Positions 11,701 to 25,176 of a stretch of DNA of 64,000 nucleotides are shown piece by piece. The position numbers and the translations under genes were made by a program. How positions within the stretch are numbered: position 1 is the first letter of the stretch; each line of letters opens with the position of its first letter. The notes under the pieces were generated by a model that was not told the origin of the DNA, ran no database searches, and was given only the letters and a program-made list of their open reading frames with translations. The stretch comes from Setaria digitata (Eukaryota; Nematoda; Chromadorea; Rhabditida; Setariidae). Location: NCBI GenBank assembly GCA_003640385.1, contig RCAB01000110.1, positions 1 through 64,000 on the forward strand, given 5' to 3'.

Positions 11701-14700
11701 TGCATCAGTTCTCAGATTTTCGCATCTGCAGTTGTACTAATTCATCTCATCGTTTTCATATACGTCACCGAATTTTTCACTTTCCATGAACGAATGAACA
11801 GTTTTCAGTCGCTACGTCATTTTTCAGTAAAACGGAAAGGTTTATATTCCACATTTTTATGAAAATGAAAATTGTAAACATTTGTTTGTAAAAAGTACTA
11901 TGTTTTTAGACGAAACTTTAAAATTAAAGAGATTGACGGACGCTGTTCGTGGATTTGACGTCCTTGCTGTTGTTTTTGGTCAACAAGTTCAGAAAGTAAG
12001 CTCATCTCTTTATAAATTCTTTTTTTTTTTATTAAATGTAAAATGCTTCTTTTAAATGTGAATTTTAGATCTTTAAAATCCTTCCTTTAAAATTTGGCTC
12101 ACATTTGACAAGTTCCTTAAAGCTCTAAATTTCATTTGATATATCTGCAATGAATCTTTGCTTGGTAACCCACTTTAATTAATCATTTCAAAAAATTTTA
12201 GTACGATAATGAATTGCACGCTGCGCTTCAACAAAATAACAAATTTGGTATTGCTTTGGCTTATTCTGAAAAATTTAAGTTTAAAAAAAAAAAAAATATT
12301 GAAATTGATTTTTTTCTTTCTATTACTGATTTTGTAGGCTAATACAGCTAAAATGAGATGGTTTAAAAGAGTTAATGGGAGGGAGGAATTCCGGATCGCT
12401 GAATGGAAATGTATTGCATTTCATTTACGATAGTGAATTCATTTTTGAAAGAAAATTATCTCATCTCATCAAATTCATTAAATTTGGGTTTCCATGAGGT
12501 TTTTTTTTTTTTTTTTTTTTTAATTGAAGTCATTTCCAACAGTCATTTATTATCGCTGACATCCATTAATTATGATGATTTCTTATTCGGTTTAATTCAA
12601 AATTCGTCGAAATTGATTGAGTGGTTTAGAACCGAGTGAGCGATAGGTTTCGATTAAATGTTCAAGGTTTTACCCTTTAAAAAAAAAAAAAAAAAAAACA
12701 AAAAAAAAGGATGAAAAATTTTTTCTTGCCCTACAAAAATAACCAATATTTGTTTTTATGAGAAATTAACTACAGGTTAGGCTTTCACTTCGTAGAACGA
12801 ATTTGTTTCTGACTATTCATTAAAAAAAAAAAAAAAAAAAGAAAAAGAAGAAGAAAAAAAAGAAAAACTTTGCAATTTTTGAGAGTTACAACGAAATTTT
12901 TATGGACAATAAAAAAAATATAATAATTCTCATTACCATCCACAAAAGTTTCGCTGCAACTTACTACAAGTCATAATTAACTGTTGCACTTAGTAATGAA
13001 AGAAAAGTAGTTATTAGCTCAAACTAAGATCATTTACTTGGAATTCAGTTTATGAAAGTAAAATGTTAGCATGTTCAGAGTGTCATATGAAGTCATTGGA
13101 ATCTAAATATGAGCAATTATTGATAGCAGTGAATGCCGATCATAGCCGTCAGATCGAAAATGGTTTGTTAAATTCTTCATGCGTTTATTTAAGTTTGATA
13201 GAATTGTACGATGGTGCCTTTGTTTCTCCTTGAACAATTTGACAAATTCATAAATAACAAAACAAAAAAAAAACGATAGTTTGATAAGATATCATTGCTG
13301 CACTGTTTCAGTCTTCCTTCTCGGTCTTCTTTAAAAAGTACAAGTACAACAATACTTTAGGATGTGGTGTTGATTAAACAAAAATAGATCGTTCACTCTC
13401 TGTAACCTACTCTGATTCTGATGATGGATGAATTTATGGGCTAGTTCGCAGATACACCAAAATGGGAAGGACCCAAGAAATCAATCATTAAATTGCTTAT
13501 TTCGGGGTGTTTCTCTGTCACCTGAACTTTTGTAAGGCGCCTTCTGCAGAAGATTTAATAAACTTTTGAAAAATGGCACCAAAATTGTAAGTATTAGAGG
13601 AAAAAAAAAAAAAAAAAAATCGAAAGAACAGTTGGTGTAAAGGGAAAAATGTTTTGAAAGTTATTAAGTTTCTTCATCTACACTACTACATACATTTTAC
13701 CTAATGCTGTTGAATTTCTCACAAGGTAAACGGTTAGTGGAAATTTAATTTAATGGTTCTTTTAGGTGATCTATTGCATTTTGTTGTAATGTGTGTCTTT
13801 CATCCATTTCCTCCTCCATGGTCCCTTCACTCCATCCTTTTTAAAGACCTTGAAAGCAAGTTATTTTTAAACTGTAAGAAAAAATATTTGCAAAATTAGA
13901 GACAGAATATCTTTTTGAATCTTAATTGAAACATTTGCTTTTATTTTTTTTTTTTTTGCTTTTTAAAATTTTTGCTAATGTTTTTCTTTTTATAGTGAAG
14001 AAAGTTATGAGTGGAAAATTACGACTGAAATGAAAAGATTGTCTACCCTAGTCTAATACTGAATTAGCTGAATGAATGAAAAGTGGGGTGAAGAAATACT
14101 ATCCGCATAATGCAATGCAAGTCAAGCAAGATTAAAAGCGATAAAAAAGTTTGGATCATGAAGTTTATCATTTGCAAAAAGAGTTGTTGGACGACAGTTT
14201 GCGAATGTTATTTGATCCTTACGCTTAGGGTGTTGTGAAAAATTTAAATTTTTCAAATTTAAAGGAACGAATTTCGAGAATAAAAGTTGAATTAAGAGAA
14301 ACGAAATTTGTGAATAAAAAGCAAACAAATTATCCACCAGCCGATCATCTTTATCGTTGTATAAATCTGTTCAAGATCACCGTATAGATGACAGTTAATG
14401 TTGCGTCACCAATTTTCCTCTTACAATTCCTCTTTTGAATGAGAAAAAAATTAACGAAAGAAATGCTAATTAGTGATGGAAAAGAATAGTTGCATTGGAA
14501 AGAGGATAGAGAGGAGGATTGCAAATATCTTTTTTTAAAAGACTACCACTCGAGGTTTCACTGTTGCTCGAGATGTGCTCCTCAGTGCTAGGAATGATAG
14601 CTTAGAGATTTTTTGGTTATCATTTTCATCATTCATTGGACAAGAGAGTAACTGATAAAGAAATTGTATGGTAATTAAAACGAAAAAGTCGGAAAGATGA

Positions 14701-17700
14701 AAGAACATGAACGACAAAATCAGCTAGCCTCTAATATGATCTCAGGATCATTCTTATGTGTGTCTACTCAATCCTCATCTTGCTTGAAATAACTAGGATT
14801 CTTCATGGATAAGTGAGTGATAGTAAGGTAGAATTTTCATGTACAGTTGAATGAAGAAATAGCTGACTGAATGAATCAAAATAGAAAAGAATTTCAGGAC
14901 TTATCGATCCTCAGATGATTTGTTGTTAGGACAAAGAAGTATGTGTATGGATTTTACAACTTAAGACTTTTTTCAAGGTAGAGAACTGAAATGACCTTTC
15001 CACCCTTGCATAAATTAGCATTTATTAATATCATTTAAGATTGACTATTATTTATTACTTGGAAATACAGCTCATCTCCTAATTAAGCATCATCAAGTGA
15101 AGACAATTTTTGCTGCATCACCTGAACCGGTGGCTGCTTCAGAACAGATGCAGATTTCGCGATCAAGTAACTTCCTACTTTGTGATCTTGAAATTAAGTC
15201 TGTACCCAATACAACAGTGAAGAAAGAAATCAGTTATGTGTTTGTCTTCAAGCATCAAAACTGCTGCATTTTTTGTTTTGCGTGATTAATAGAGTAGATC
15301 TGCTGCATTGATTATCTATCATTGCCCTTTGACCTTTTTGTGGAGGATAAATTGTTCACTGCTTCTCTTCCTCTCTAGTTCCATCCAGAAATGGTATTTC
15401 AGTACCATACTTTGATGTTTTTAGGCAGTATTTCTTCGTTTTCTTCATCAGGGAGGGAGGGAGAGTAAGAAAGGGAACAAGAGAGAGGAGGACGGAAGGG
15501 ACAACGGATAGGACGTTTTTGGGGTTCATTAACAATTCCTGCTGCTTTCCCCGTTCTGTCACACTCTTATTCTGTCACACTGTAAGAGGACGAACTTCTT
15601 GCTAGACTAGAATATCTTTGGCAAGGCCTAACTTTGCTCATCTAATCCAGCAAATTAATTGCTTATTGTTTTACTGCCTTCCTTTTGCTCCTTCATACTG
15701 ATCTGTTCTTCTACTCCAAAATATGCCGATATTTTGCGTGATACCAAACGTAATACGTCTGAAAACTCCAGGCCTTGTTGTATTACCATTTATTTTAATA
15801 CCTTTATTTTCCTCAACAACAATTTATGTTATTCTAGTGGCATGCACTACAACTGATGCACCATTTGCATCTGCTTCTTTGGTGCAATCCTCAGCTGGAC
15901 TTCTACTCCTCTTTGTCATTTTTGTATTTCTGATTATTTTATTTGCAGTGAATCGAAATCATGAGGATGAGTTAAATTCCGTGAAGGAACGATATGAAAA
16001 GCAGGTATGTGATGTATCATTTCATACTTCATCATTTCTTCTAATACAATCTGGCTACAGTGGTCACTAAATGAGATGTTTACTATTGCAAACTTTAAGC
16101 ATATAGTTCAACCTTACAAACTAACATTCACATTCCGAGAAGTTTATAGCTTAAATATAATTTGTGATTATTCCTGAAATGATTATTAAAATAATGATGA
16201 ATAATTAATTGTAACTTCAAATTGGGTCATTTTATAGCAAACAAAAGGAGAGGACTAGAAGAAGGAAAAGTTTCAAATATTAGTTACTAAACTGAATAAT
16301 CCTCCGAAGTGAAATAAATATTTTATCTAATTGAAACGATCAAGCGTCACACGCAGCCTTCTCTTTTCTCTGATAATAATTTCGAAAAGTGACCCAGTCG
16401 TTCCTCAAGATACGATCGCTCATGCTCTATCGAGGCCATAATTTCTATGTATCACTGGCCTACTTTCCGCACAAATTTGTTATTGTCCGAGGAAAATACT
16501 GAAACATATCTTTTTCATATACTGTAAGATTTTCATTCCTAAAAAGAAACAAATGTTGTTGCAGGAAATTAAGCCATTAAGCCAGTCTAATAGGCTATTT
16601 GCTATAAATTCTGCATATTTTCTTGTTTCTCCACTTCGTGGCTAATTGGAACTTTTTTTTTTTTTTTTTTTTTTTTCACTAATATCTGATTGTAACTTTG
16701 AAACGACTCTCTTCTTATAATTATAGTCAGTAAATGTTCAAATTCTTGCCAAATGCTTATGTTTCATATTATGATCAAAATGATTTCGAAAATTTTGAAA
16801 AAGATTTTCTGGCACAGAAGTCTCTTATAGGATATAAAATGATGAGAAATGATGTTATGGTTAACTGTTGTTTGTGTAAGTGGGTTAAGGTTGCAAAGAT
16901 ACTTCGTGGAAAGCAATCAATGCTTCTAGTAAAATTAATTTCTAGGCATTAATTGTCGGCTATATCAAAGAGAAATGCTCTTCATTACAGTCATTTCAAC
17001 ATACTAATAGGTCATTCATGTGAATTTTTAAAATTAGAGCAAATCACTACAGTTATTTGATTTGTGCAGCGTTTGATTGCTTGTTTAGTGCTTATTTTAC
17101 TCTTTTATGATTCGAATTATTTGCTTACAGCACTTTACTTGTAGCTCTAAGTAGTTATAGTTACACTATTTATTCTATAGTCCAAAAATTGCTATTTTTC
17201 ATTACCAGAAGTAATTATTCAGTGCTAATGGTAATTTTGAATATTTCTCCGGCTTTTATTTATTTTTTCCACAGGACGACTTTTAACACAATTCACTACA
17301 ACTTTTTAATTTGAATATCACAAACTTTTTTGCCTTTCATTAGCTTACTAAATTCTTCTTTTGTAATTTCGGAAAAAAAAAGAAAAAAAAAAAGTAAGAA
17401 TTGACGGCTTTATCGATGTCCAGAATTTTTGTTTTACTTCTAACAAAAAAAAGTATTAGTCTGGTAAGGAAAAAAGATATGGTCTTAGTTATACACACGA
17501 CATTTCGACCTTTCAGCAAATCCTTGTGAACATAGGACTTGGTGCTTTTATGTATCTTTGATCAGAGGGTAAAGGGAAAAGCCAGTTTTCATGATAACTT
17601 ACACTATAATAACTGAAACATAGTAAGGATAACTATTAGTTCTGTATTTATTCCAGTTGTTAGAATGTAAGGATGACTTATTGCGAACGTTAGATGAACA

Positions 17701-20096
17701 GCGTTGTATTCATGAAGCAGAAATTGAACGTCTTAGTCGTTCCAATCAAATTCAATGTGGCAATCTCGATAGCAAATTGGCGGAAGCGGAAAAGGCTGTG
17801 GAAGAACTAATTCGAGATAAAAAAATTCTTGAAGCTACATTAAGCAAAGATACTAATGAGAAAGTTGCGGTGAATTTTTTTTTCCTTCTTAGATGGTGTT
17901 TGATTTTAAAAATACAACTGAACCATCCTTCATGCTTTTGTTCCTCTATTTTCTTTAAATTTAGATTTAAAGAAGAAATAAATTAGTGATACGGAAGATT
18001 TTTAGAATAAAAGCAGAACTGATCAGATAGAACTAAGCTTGAGTGATGAACATATTTAAGCGATGGTGTAGATTTTTCTGGCAGTGTTAAGAAAGTAAGG
18101 CATCAATTTTAGGAATTATCGAAAGAAATCAGCAGTTTGAACACGGCATTGGAAATCAAATCAACAGAAATTAAAACACTACGACATTCAAATGCGAAAT
18201 TACAGTTGAAAGTGGAGGAGATTCCATTGAAAGATATCGAAATAAGCAAACTAAAGCACCGCGTTCGTGAGCTGAAAGCATTGGTGGATCAGAAAACCAA
18301 TACGGAAAAGTTTGTGGTTACTAATTATTAGAATGGAAATAAATTGCTTTGGTAAAGTGTTTCATGAAAAATTACGAGAGGTACTTAAGGCACGTAAATT
18401 CACTATGCGTAAATTGTGCCAAATCTGCCAAGAAATGATTCATTCCTCTTGGAATTTCTTCTTTTTTTTCTAGGGTTTTGGCATCCAAGTTCGAAGAATT
18501 GCAGCGTTCCGCGCGTAACCAGGCAGTGATGTCCGAATCGATGCTGAAAGAAAATGACTTACTGCGGTACAAAATTGAGGAAATGGAATCTTCCACATCG
18601 GAAGGAGAACCAAACTCTGTAAAAACCGATTGTACAATGTAAATTGTTTCAATTTTATCTGATTTAAAATGATTTGCCAGACCTTAATTACAGATTTCAG
18701 TAGAGGTGCGAAGTCATTCACCTTGAAATTTCATGGATACTTTTAAATGATAGTAAATTGTAAAGTTTCATTTTCGAAAATGTTTTAATCACTTTTAGCA
18801 AATATCGTACGCCACGACCAGTGAATGCTTATTCGACACGTTTATGTAAAAGTGAACGACGTCCTCCTTCTTCAACCACTCCGCACAGGTCTTCACGGTC
18901 GCATATGGGTCAGTTTCAAGGCATTGTTATTTTCTTAGAATTTCGCTAATAAATGAGCTAAAGTAAGTTAGTGAGTTAGTTTGCAGAAAATACTGTTAAC
19001 TTCGATATTAGTCTCGCACGACATTTATCCTACGGATACTTTTATTAGATGATAATTTTTTTTTTTTTTTAAACAGGAATTTATTGAAATTATTCTCTCA
19101 CTTGAGTTATACTCTCTCAATTTCGAAAGATTTAAGAAAGTAGAGACACTTGATAGGAGAATGAATATATGTAAATTTTCTTGCTTCAATTTAAAAAAGA
19201 AAAAAAAAAAAACGAGAGATTAAATGTGTAAAAAAAGCAACGAATTACCCGTTCAAACCAAAACAGTTGTGAATAAATTTATGAATATGCTTCAGGTGAC
19301 GACTTAATGACTCGTTCGATAATTTCGTTGTATCTCGAACAAGGCCGCAATCGGTTTGCTAAAGAAAACACTGATACGATCTATACACCGGAAGGAACTT
19401 TTATTGGTGTGTTGCTTCATGTGTTTTCTTTGAATTGATGAACTTCTTATTCTGACTTCTTTGAACTTTGTATTTCTATTATTATTATTATTTATCAAAA
19501 TTAAAGCTCTGTAAATGCAGATGTATTATAGCAAGAGGTCGTGGTTGCTCGCAGAGGTTGTCTTTTGATGATGCACATGATGCAGATGATGAAGGAACTC
19601 CTCGACTGTAAGTTTTCATCCTCTTTCAGATAATTAATTACAGTGCAAATGGAGTGTTTTGTCAATGTAGGACATTTGACCACTTTTTTTTTTTTTTTTT
19701 TCTTTTTTTTTTTATTAAAGACCGCAACACTCAGCAATTTTTTAACAAAATTTTTGGTAACAAAAAGGAAAAAAAACATAGATTTCATTGAATTAAGTTA
19801 AATTATTAAATTAAACTAGGAGTTAAGCTCTAAAGTATATATAACCAAAATTTTATTAAGTAATAATAATGGGGAGAAATAGTGAGCAATATTTTGGAGT
19901 GTACGGACTCATTTGTAATTGGACACCTTAACAGAAACAGTGCTGTGAAGTAAATTATACGGTAAATGTTTATAGGTTAGCTTTTAACAATTTCAGTATT
20001 CGTACAAACGAGCAGTCATCAGCTTCTGGGGGTAGCGAGTTTGAAGCAACATCAAGAACAGCAGGTACCGTAGTAGATAGCGGTATATCAGTTTGA
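8770..20096 (+). CDS. MTUS/ATIP-family coiled-coil microtubule-associated protein
   Basis: Fourteen exons: 8770-8986, 9752-9850, 10823-10933, 11910-11995, 12202-12247, 13049-13162, 15949-16004, 17657-17869, 18113-18309, 18474-18638, 18799-18908, 19296-19406, 19532-19607, 19997-20096. Phases are consistent and give 566 residues. The ATG lies 9 nt after a free acceptor (TTTTTTGCAG), a likely trans-splice site. The N-terminal 150 residues are basic and Ser/Pro-rich (disordered). From about residue 170 there is a long coiled coil (DELNSVKERYEKQ, LEIKSTEIKTL, SKFEELQRSARNQ, MLKENDLLRYKIEEME). This follows the C-terminal coiled coil of human MTUS1/ATIP (LEIKNEKLHQQD; MENEELLWKL) in order and spacing. 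The tail is Ser/Pro-rich with an acidic patch. The known family binds microtubules and plus-end proteins. Assignment rests on remembered MTUS1, confidence moderate-high. Exon 1 is broken by a false duplication at the N at 8992. Confidence 0.78.
8901..9084. repeat. false 91-bp tandem duplication flanking N at 8992
   Basis: Bases 8901-8991 and 8994-9084 are the same sequence with one visible C/T difference, separated by a single N. Both copies include the end of MTUS exon 1 and its GTAACT donor. This is the pattern of two overlapping contig ends (or two haplotypes) placed side by side. Only one copy should be counted in the protein. Confidence 0.9.
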
Positions 20097-21135
20097 TTTT
20101 GAAAATCTCTCCACGGATCGATCTCGTTCAAAAATTTTAGCATACCTTTGTGAAAGTTAGTTCTTGTTGAGGATGTAATTATCTAAACCTGTTGTTACAT
20201 GGGGTCTGCAGTGTACTTCATTTATTGCTAAGGTATTTCAAATCTTATGAGATTCCCAGGAAACAACCATTCTTCGTTCTAGCCTATGGTTTTGCGAAGA
20301 GTAAATTGCTAATTTTCTTCCTTCTACAACTGTTAAAAATAGTTGCAGTTCATGTTTGCTGATGATTTGGTTAGGAAATGACTGCAGAAATTCGGGATTC
20401 AGTGAACCCGTTTGCAAATTACTTCTTGAAAACGGAGTTCACGAGAATGTGGCACAAAACATTCATTATTGATTGATCTTCAATTAGGAAGTGAATTCAA
20501 AAAAATCAAATATTGGCAAATGCAACGCTTAACATATTATCATTTTAACTTCATTTTGATAAACTAACTGTCGATATCTTCCACGCCGATGGTTCTATAT
20601 TTTTTAAGCTAGCTTTTTAAGCTATATTAGTGACCTCTTTATAAGTTGCACGTGAAAATAATGTTGTGAACTTCTTTGTTCCAAATAGTTCCATTTTACC
20701 TGATTCATGGTATTCTGCGCATTACTAAATTCCCACTTTATCGGTTCTTGGAGCACCGTAAATGAATTTTTCAAAGTGTTGACTGTTACATTTAAAATGA
20801 ATATGTAGGCTTCATGCCGATAAACTGAATAGTCCTAAATATTGGCAATTACCATCTCGAAGTTAAAGCTGTACTCTATGGTTCATCACAATTCATTATA
20901 AAATTATGACCAAGTTTTACAAATTTCACGATGGCTCACTAGCGGACAACTGCTAGCTACATTACGCGAAATTTTTCTGATATCGGAAAGGAGAATGAAA
21001 GACTGCAGAATAAAAGTAGGGAAGAAAAGATTCTTTTTTCTGTACTGTTTAATTTTCTTATATTCAAATGGCAAAAATGTATATTTTTGCAATTCAACTA
21101 GACTGGAATGCGATGTAGATGGAGAATTAAAAACT
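20097..21135. other. convergent intergenic spacer
   Basis: This lies between the 3' ends of the MTUS-like gene (plus) and TRMT44 (minus). No exon is recognised. It should hold both 3' UTRs. Confidence 0.5.
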
Positions 21136-24100
21136 TCAGTGTTTATAACAGCACTCTTCAGCTGATAAAGGGCATCCGTTAGGGTGATGTTTGTAGAACC
21201 AGCAATCACTTGTCCTCATTTTCCCTTCCACTGTCCTTCTGCCTTCTTCAGCCCAGTTACGAATAGCTACAGTACCTTTAGCAACCTGAAATAACTTGCA
21301 GCTGAAAACAATTGAACAACAATTAAAAGAATCAAAAAAAAAAAATTAAAACATTCGATCCCTAGAGTCTACCTCTAACTCATAAAAACACAGCAGGATG
21401 TTATTATCATTTTTCCTATTTGTATTTCGAGGGAATCCAATCTAACTTGTGTCTTACCTTGAAAACTTGGTGTTGATTTTTCAGGAATGTTTGTAAACCA
21501 CCATCTGAATCTCGCAGCCATGCTTTTTCCTCCTTATCAAGTAGATCAGCTATTTCTTTCAATGAGCAAGATTCCCCTTCATATAAACGACTATAAATTG
21601 TAACTTTTAAACGAAAATTGCACTTCTATATTAACTAGATAAGCTTATATGGCATTTGCTTTCAAATACCCAAAACAATTTAAAACTCAAGATTTTAAAA
21701 CTTTTAGATCCAAAATTAATTAAATACGTACACTGCAACTTTATTCGACGACAGCCCTAAAAGATGCCTGAATACCTTTGTTGTGAGCATGTGGCGAAAC
21801 TCCCGAGGAAGCTGGGAACAATTTTTTACCTAAAATCATAAAAATCAACTTAAAAAACCTGCGACAAAACTTGCCAATAGTATTAGCCTTATTCTACACA
21901 CGGCATCCTTCATAAATGAAAAATATATACCGACCCTTTCAATTACCTGCCTTGATACGAAATTTCGGAGATCTGTAGATGCAATCATACTACTTATAAC
22001 ATCTTCCACGTTCTTCACTAGTCCGCCGGGAGGTACTGTGCACAGGAAGCAGTAACGTTTCGTCGACGGAATTTTTAACCGGTCCTCCTCAACACAATAA
22101 CCTAATCTGAATATTCCTTTATTGCAAAAGCAGATATTTTGAGGGAAACGGTAACGTAATTTAAGAAGGAAATTTATAATCTGTTAAATGATTTCTCAAA
22201 GCTAATGCAATAACAAACTAACCTTAGACAGACATCGCGAATAAATAAAAGATAAGATGAATATATGCTAATACCATTCATACCACATTTTTTTTGAAAG
22301 CGGCTGTAAAAATCGAACGGGCAGCATGGCAAAAGAAAGAAGTTACTCCGCGACCTAAGATCAAGAGGTTTTTTTTTTTTAGGAACCTTTAGAAACAAAT
22401 AAAGATATAACGAATAAAACACAATGAAAAGTTTACATCTGCTGAAGTCTGCATCTTTTGTTCAAAAATTAGCCAACTTAAACTACTTCACTAAATCTAA
22501 GAATATTTGCACTGCTCGAAATTTCAACGATTTTGCCGGAATGTCCACAATATATATATTCGAACCTAGCAGCCATAATAGGTATCCAAGGAGTCAATTC
22601 ATCAGTGTGATTCCCGATAAAAAAATCGGTGTCGTCCAAGAAATCTTCTTTGGGATTCACAACTCCTTCTCTTAAATCGGTTCCCACAAAACTGGCCCAA
22701 ATTTTCCGCCGTCTTAGATCGATTCCATAACCATTTACCTGCATATTCATCACAGTGTGAGGTTGCTCCAACACAATTCGATTTTTTTTTCCAATGAATA
22801 TTAAAGTTTTTTCAAACACGAACTTTCCCTTCTCCAAAGCAATTCAATATCCAAAAGACTAACTTCCATCTTTTGTAGAAGATGCACAAGCAGGCCATTT
22901 CCGCAACCAATATCACAAAATCTTTGTGGTACGAAGCCTTTTCGTCGCCAGTAAGCCTAAAACTTACTTTCGTATGAATTGAACTAAAGTGGACAATGTA
23001 AGGAAAATAACTATCGTGGACTATGCATTTGAAAAAAAATTTACTCACAATAAGATAAGCTGCAATAGAACAATCTTCATATACAAATTTCTGTGGATTC
23101 GTTCTTTCTGTCCAGTTCTAAAAAGAAAGAATGAATCCTGTATATCTACTTAGAAGTTGACTAAAATTCATAAAAAGAAAAAAACATTAATACTAGTTGG
23201 ACTTATGACGACTACTTTTTCGTCAAACAGTCCCCAACATTCACAACAAATTTAGCGATAAAGAAAAAAAACATACTGCAACGATTTGCTGACCCCAATT
23301 ATTTTTGATTTCATAATAAAACTTAGAATAATCTTCCATGTTGACTAGTCTGTGTGAAACTGTGACGGTACATCCTTCGTCGATTTCAGCAAACCATCTA
23401 GAATCATAGAAAGGTGCAATCATTAAATGACGCCATGACTCAAAATACTAGAGAAACTCACTTCAACAAACGTGGAAATGCTACTTTCTGCATCCAGGTA
23501 CAACCGTTTACATTGTTGCAGATGGAGAGGCTTAGATTCCTGAAAAAAATAAAGCGAAAATATTCAATCAAGTGAGCCGTTTAAACATACTTATTGTTAC
23601 TACGGTGAGAGAAGAATAACGGATAATATTCAGACGAACCACTGTTTATCTAAGGTTTCTTCCAAAGCAAGACGATATGGGAACGAGACGTGAGGATGTC
23701 GTTTTTCATCCAATACCACCGGACGAAATTCCACAACACATATACCTAAACTGCATAACTCTAACTATTAACCTGATTTTTATAATTTTATTATTTCTTA
23801 ACAGCCAGTGTTAACTACACATCTACCAGCTACTGCAAGTGGGTTGAAAACTTAGATTTTTTTTAAGTGAGATGATGAAACAAAGTTAAAAAAATGATAT
23901 TTCATCAAGACTTAAGACTACTACCTTTTCCTTCAAAAACAGATTTTGGTAGAATTAAAATTTCATTATTCCACTTAGAATTTCAATAAACTTCATTCAA
24001 AATAAGCTTATAGTTGATTGGAACATATTTTAACAAAAGTAGATCTAACCAGAACGAAATTTCATATGCACATGAAGAAAAAATATTTGATGATCTAGGA

Positions 24101-24869
24101 ATGAATTTGCGGATTTCAACATCTTTCGAAAATATGTTAGCAACTGCTAATATATGATCACGTTTATCTTCCTTCACTGACACAATGCCTAGCAAGCGTC
24201 TGTTAACCGTATGACAACGATCTTTCCATATGTCGATAACCTGGAAATTTTCGTGCCATTCTATTAATGGAATTACAACAATTTGAAAAGGACTATTAAA
24301 ACTGTACTTATTTGGTTAGAGAATAGATATTAAACTGTACCTATTTGGTTGGGGAATCTTGAATATCTATTTTAACCGATACACATAAATAGAAGAAGAA
24401 AGCAATCAACAAAGTCCGATATTCACTGGATTAAGTTTGGCAAAAGGAATTGATAAATAACAACCTTTGAGAAAGCTTCTCGTTCGTCGAACTTTTTTGT
24501 TAATGGCAACGGAGCTGTAGAAATTTTTACAAAATCCATCACATAACTGCAAAATAAAAGAAAAAATAAACATCAAATGAAAAATAAAAACGGCAATCCG
24601 TCCATCATATCTTATAAAAAGCTCCACATCAATTTGTAACGTTACCAATTTAAAGAGAGCCAAGCACTAGGTCTGGCCCAGCTTGGAAGCTGCAGACACG
24701 ACCAAATCCAGTTTTGAAAATTTAAAAAGAGGAAAATAAGAATAAAAAAAAAAACATCTTTATGCAACTTTACAGCAGCGATCATGAACAAATGTGGTGA
24801 AAACACAACTTGATACATGTCCTTTGTGGCACCGACTTTACATACAGAATGAATTTCTAAATTAACCAT
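21136..24869 (-). CDS. TRMT44: TRMT44, tRNA (uracil-44-2'-O-)-methyltransferase
   Basis: Sixteen exons, 5' to 3': 24756-24869, 24646-24689, 24465-24546, 24025-24240, 23925-23973, 23640-23745, 23462-23539, 23277-23397, 23049-23117, 22864-22956, 22566-22738, 22223-22354, 21947-22106, 21732-21829, 21458-21590, 21136-21285. Together they give 605 residues in one frame. ATG is 4 nt after a free acceptor. The enzyme methylates the ribose of U44 in tRNA-Ser using S-adenosylmethionine. Family landmarks: QKFVYEDCSIAAYL, SAM-binding FCDIGCGNGLLVHLL, YGIDLRRRKIW, IGNHTDELTPWIPIMAAR, FFLLPCCPFDF and LKIPSTKRYC, all close to the human protein. A C-terminal CCCH-type finger (CWFYKHHPNGC...CCYKH) ends the protein, as in human. 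The fourth intron would be only 51 bp and is the weakest junction. It lies about 300 bp downstream of the RRM gene on the same strand, operon-like. Confidence 0.9.
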
Positions 24870-25176
24870 GCCCCTGCCAAACGAAGAGACATGGAAAGTT
24901 ATGTAATAATAATTCACGGATTCATGAGTATCAAGTCTCACAGTTCACTTATAAAAATAAAATGAAGAATCAGAAATGTCGAGTTTTTTTTTTTTTTTTT
25001 TTTTAAATTGCAATGATAGTTAATGAAGTTGGCAAAGATGACACTGAAAAAACAAAAACAACATCCATTAAAAATACATAATCAACAATAAACAGGATCA
25101 TAAGATGTGTGAAAATTTTCTTTTTCATTATGACTAATTTTATCAATCTACCGCTTGTTCAACAAGATATCTAGTG

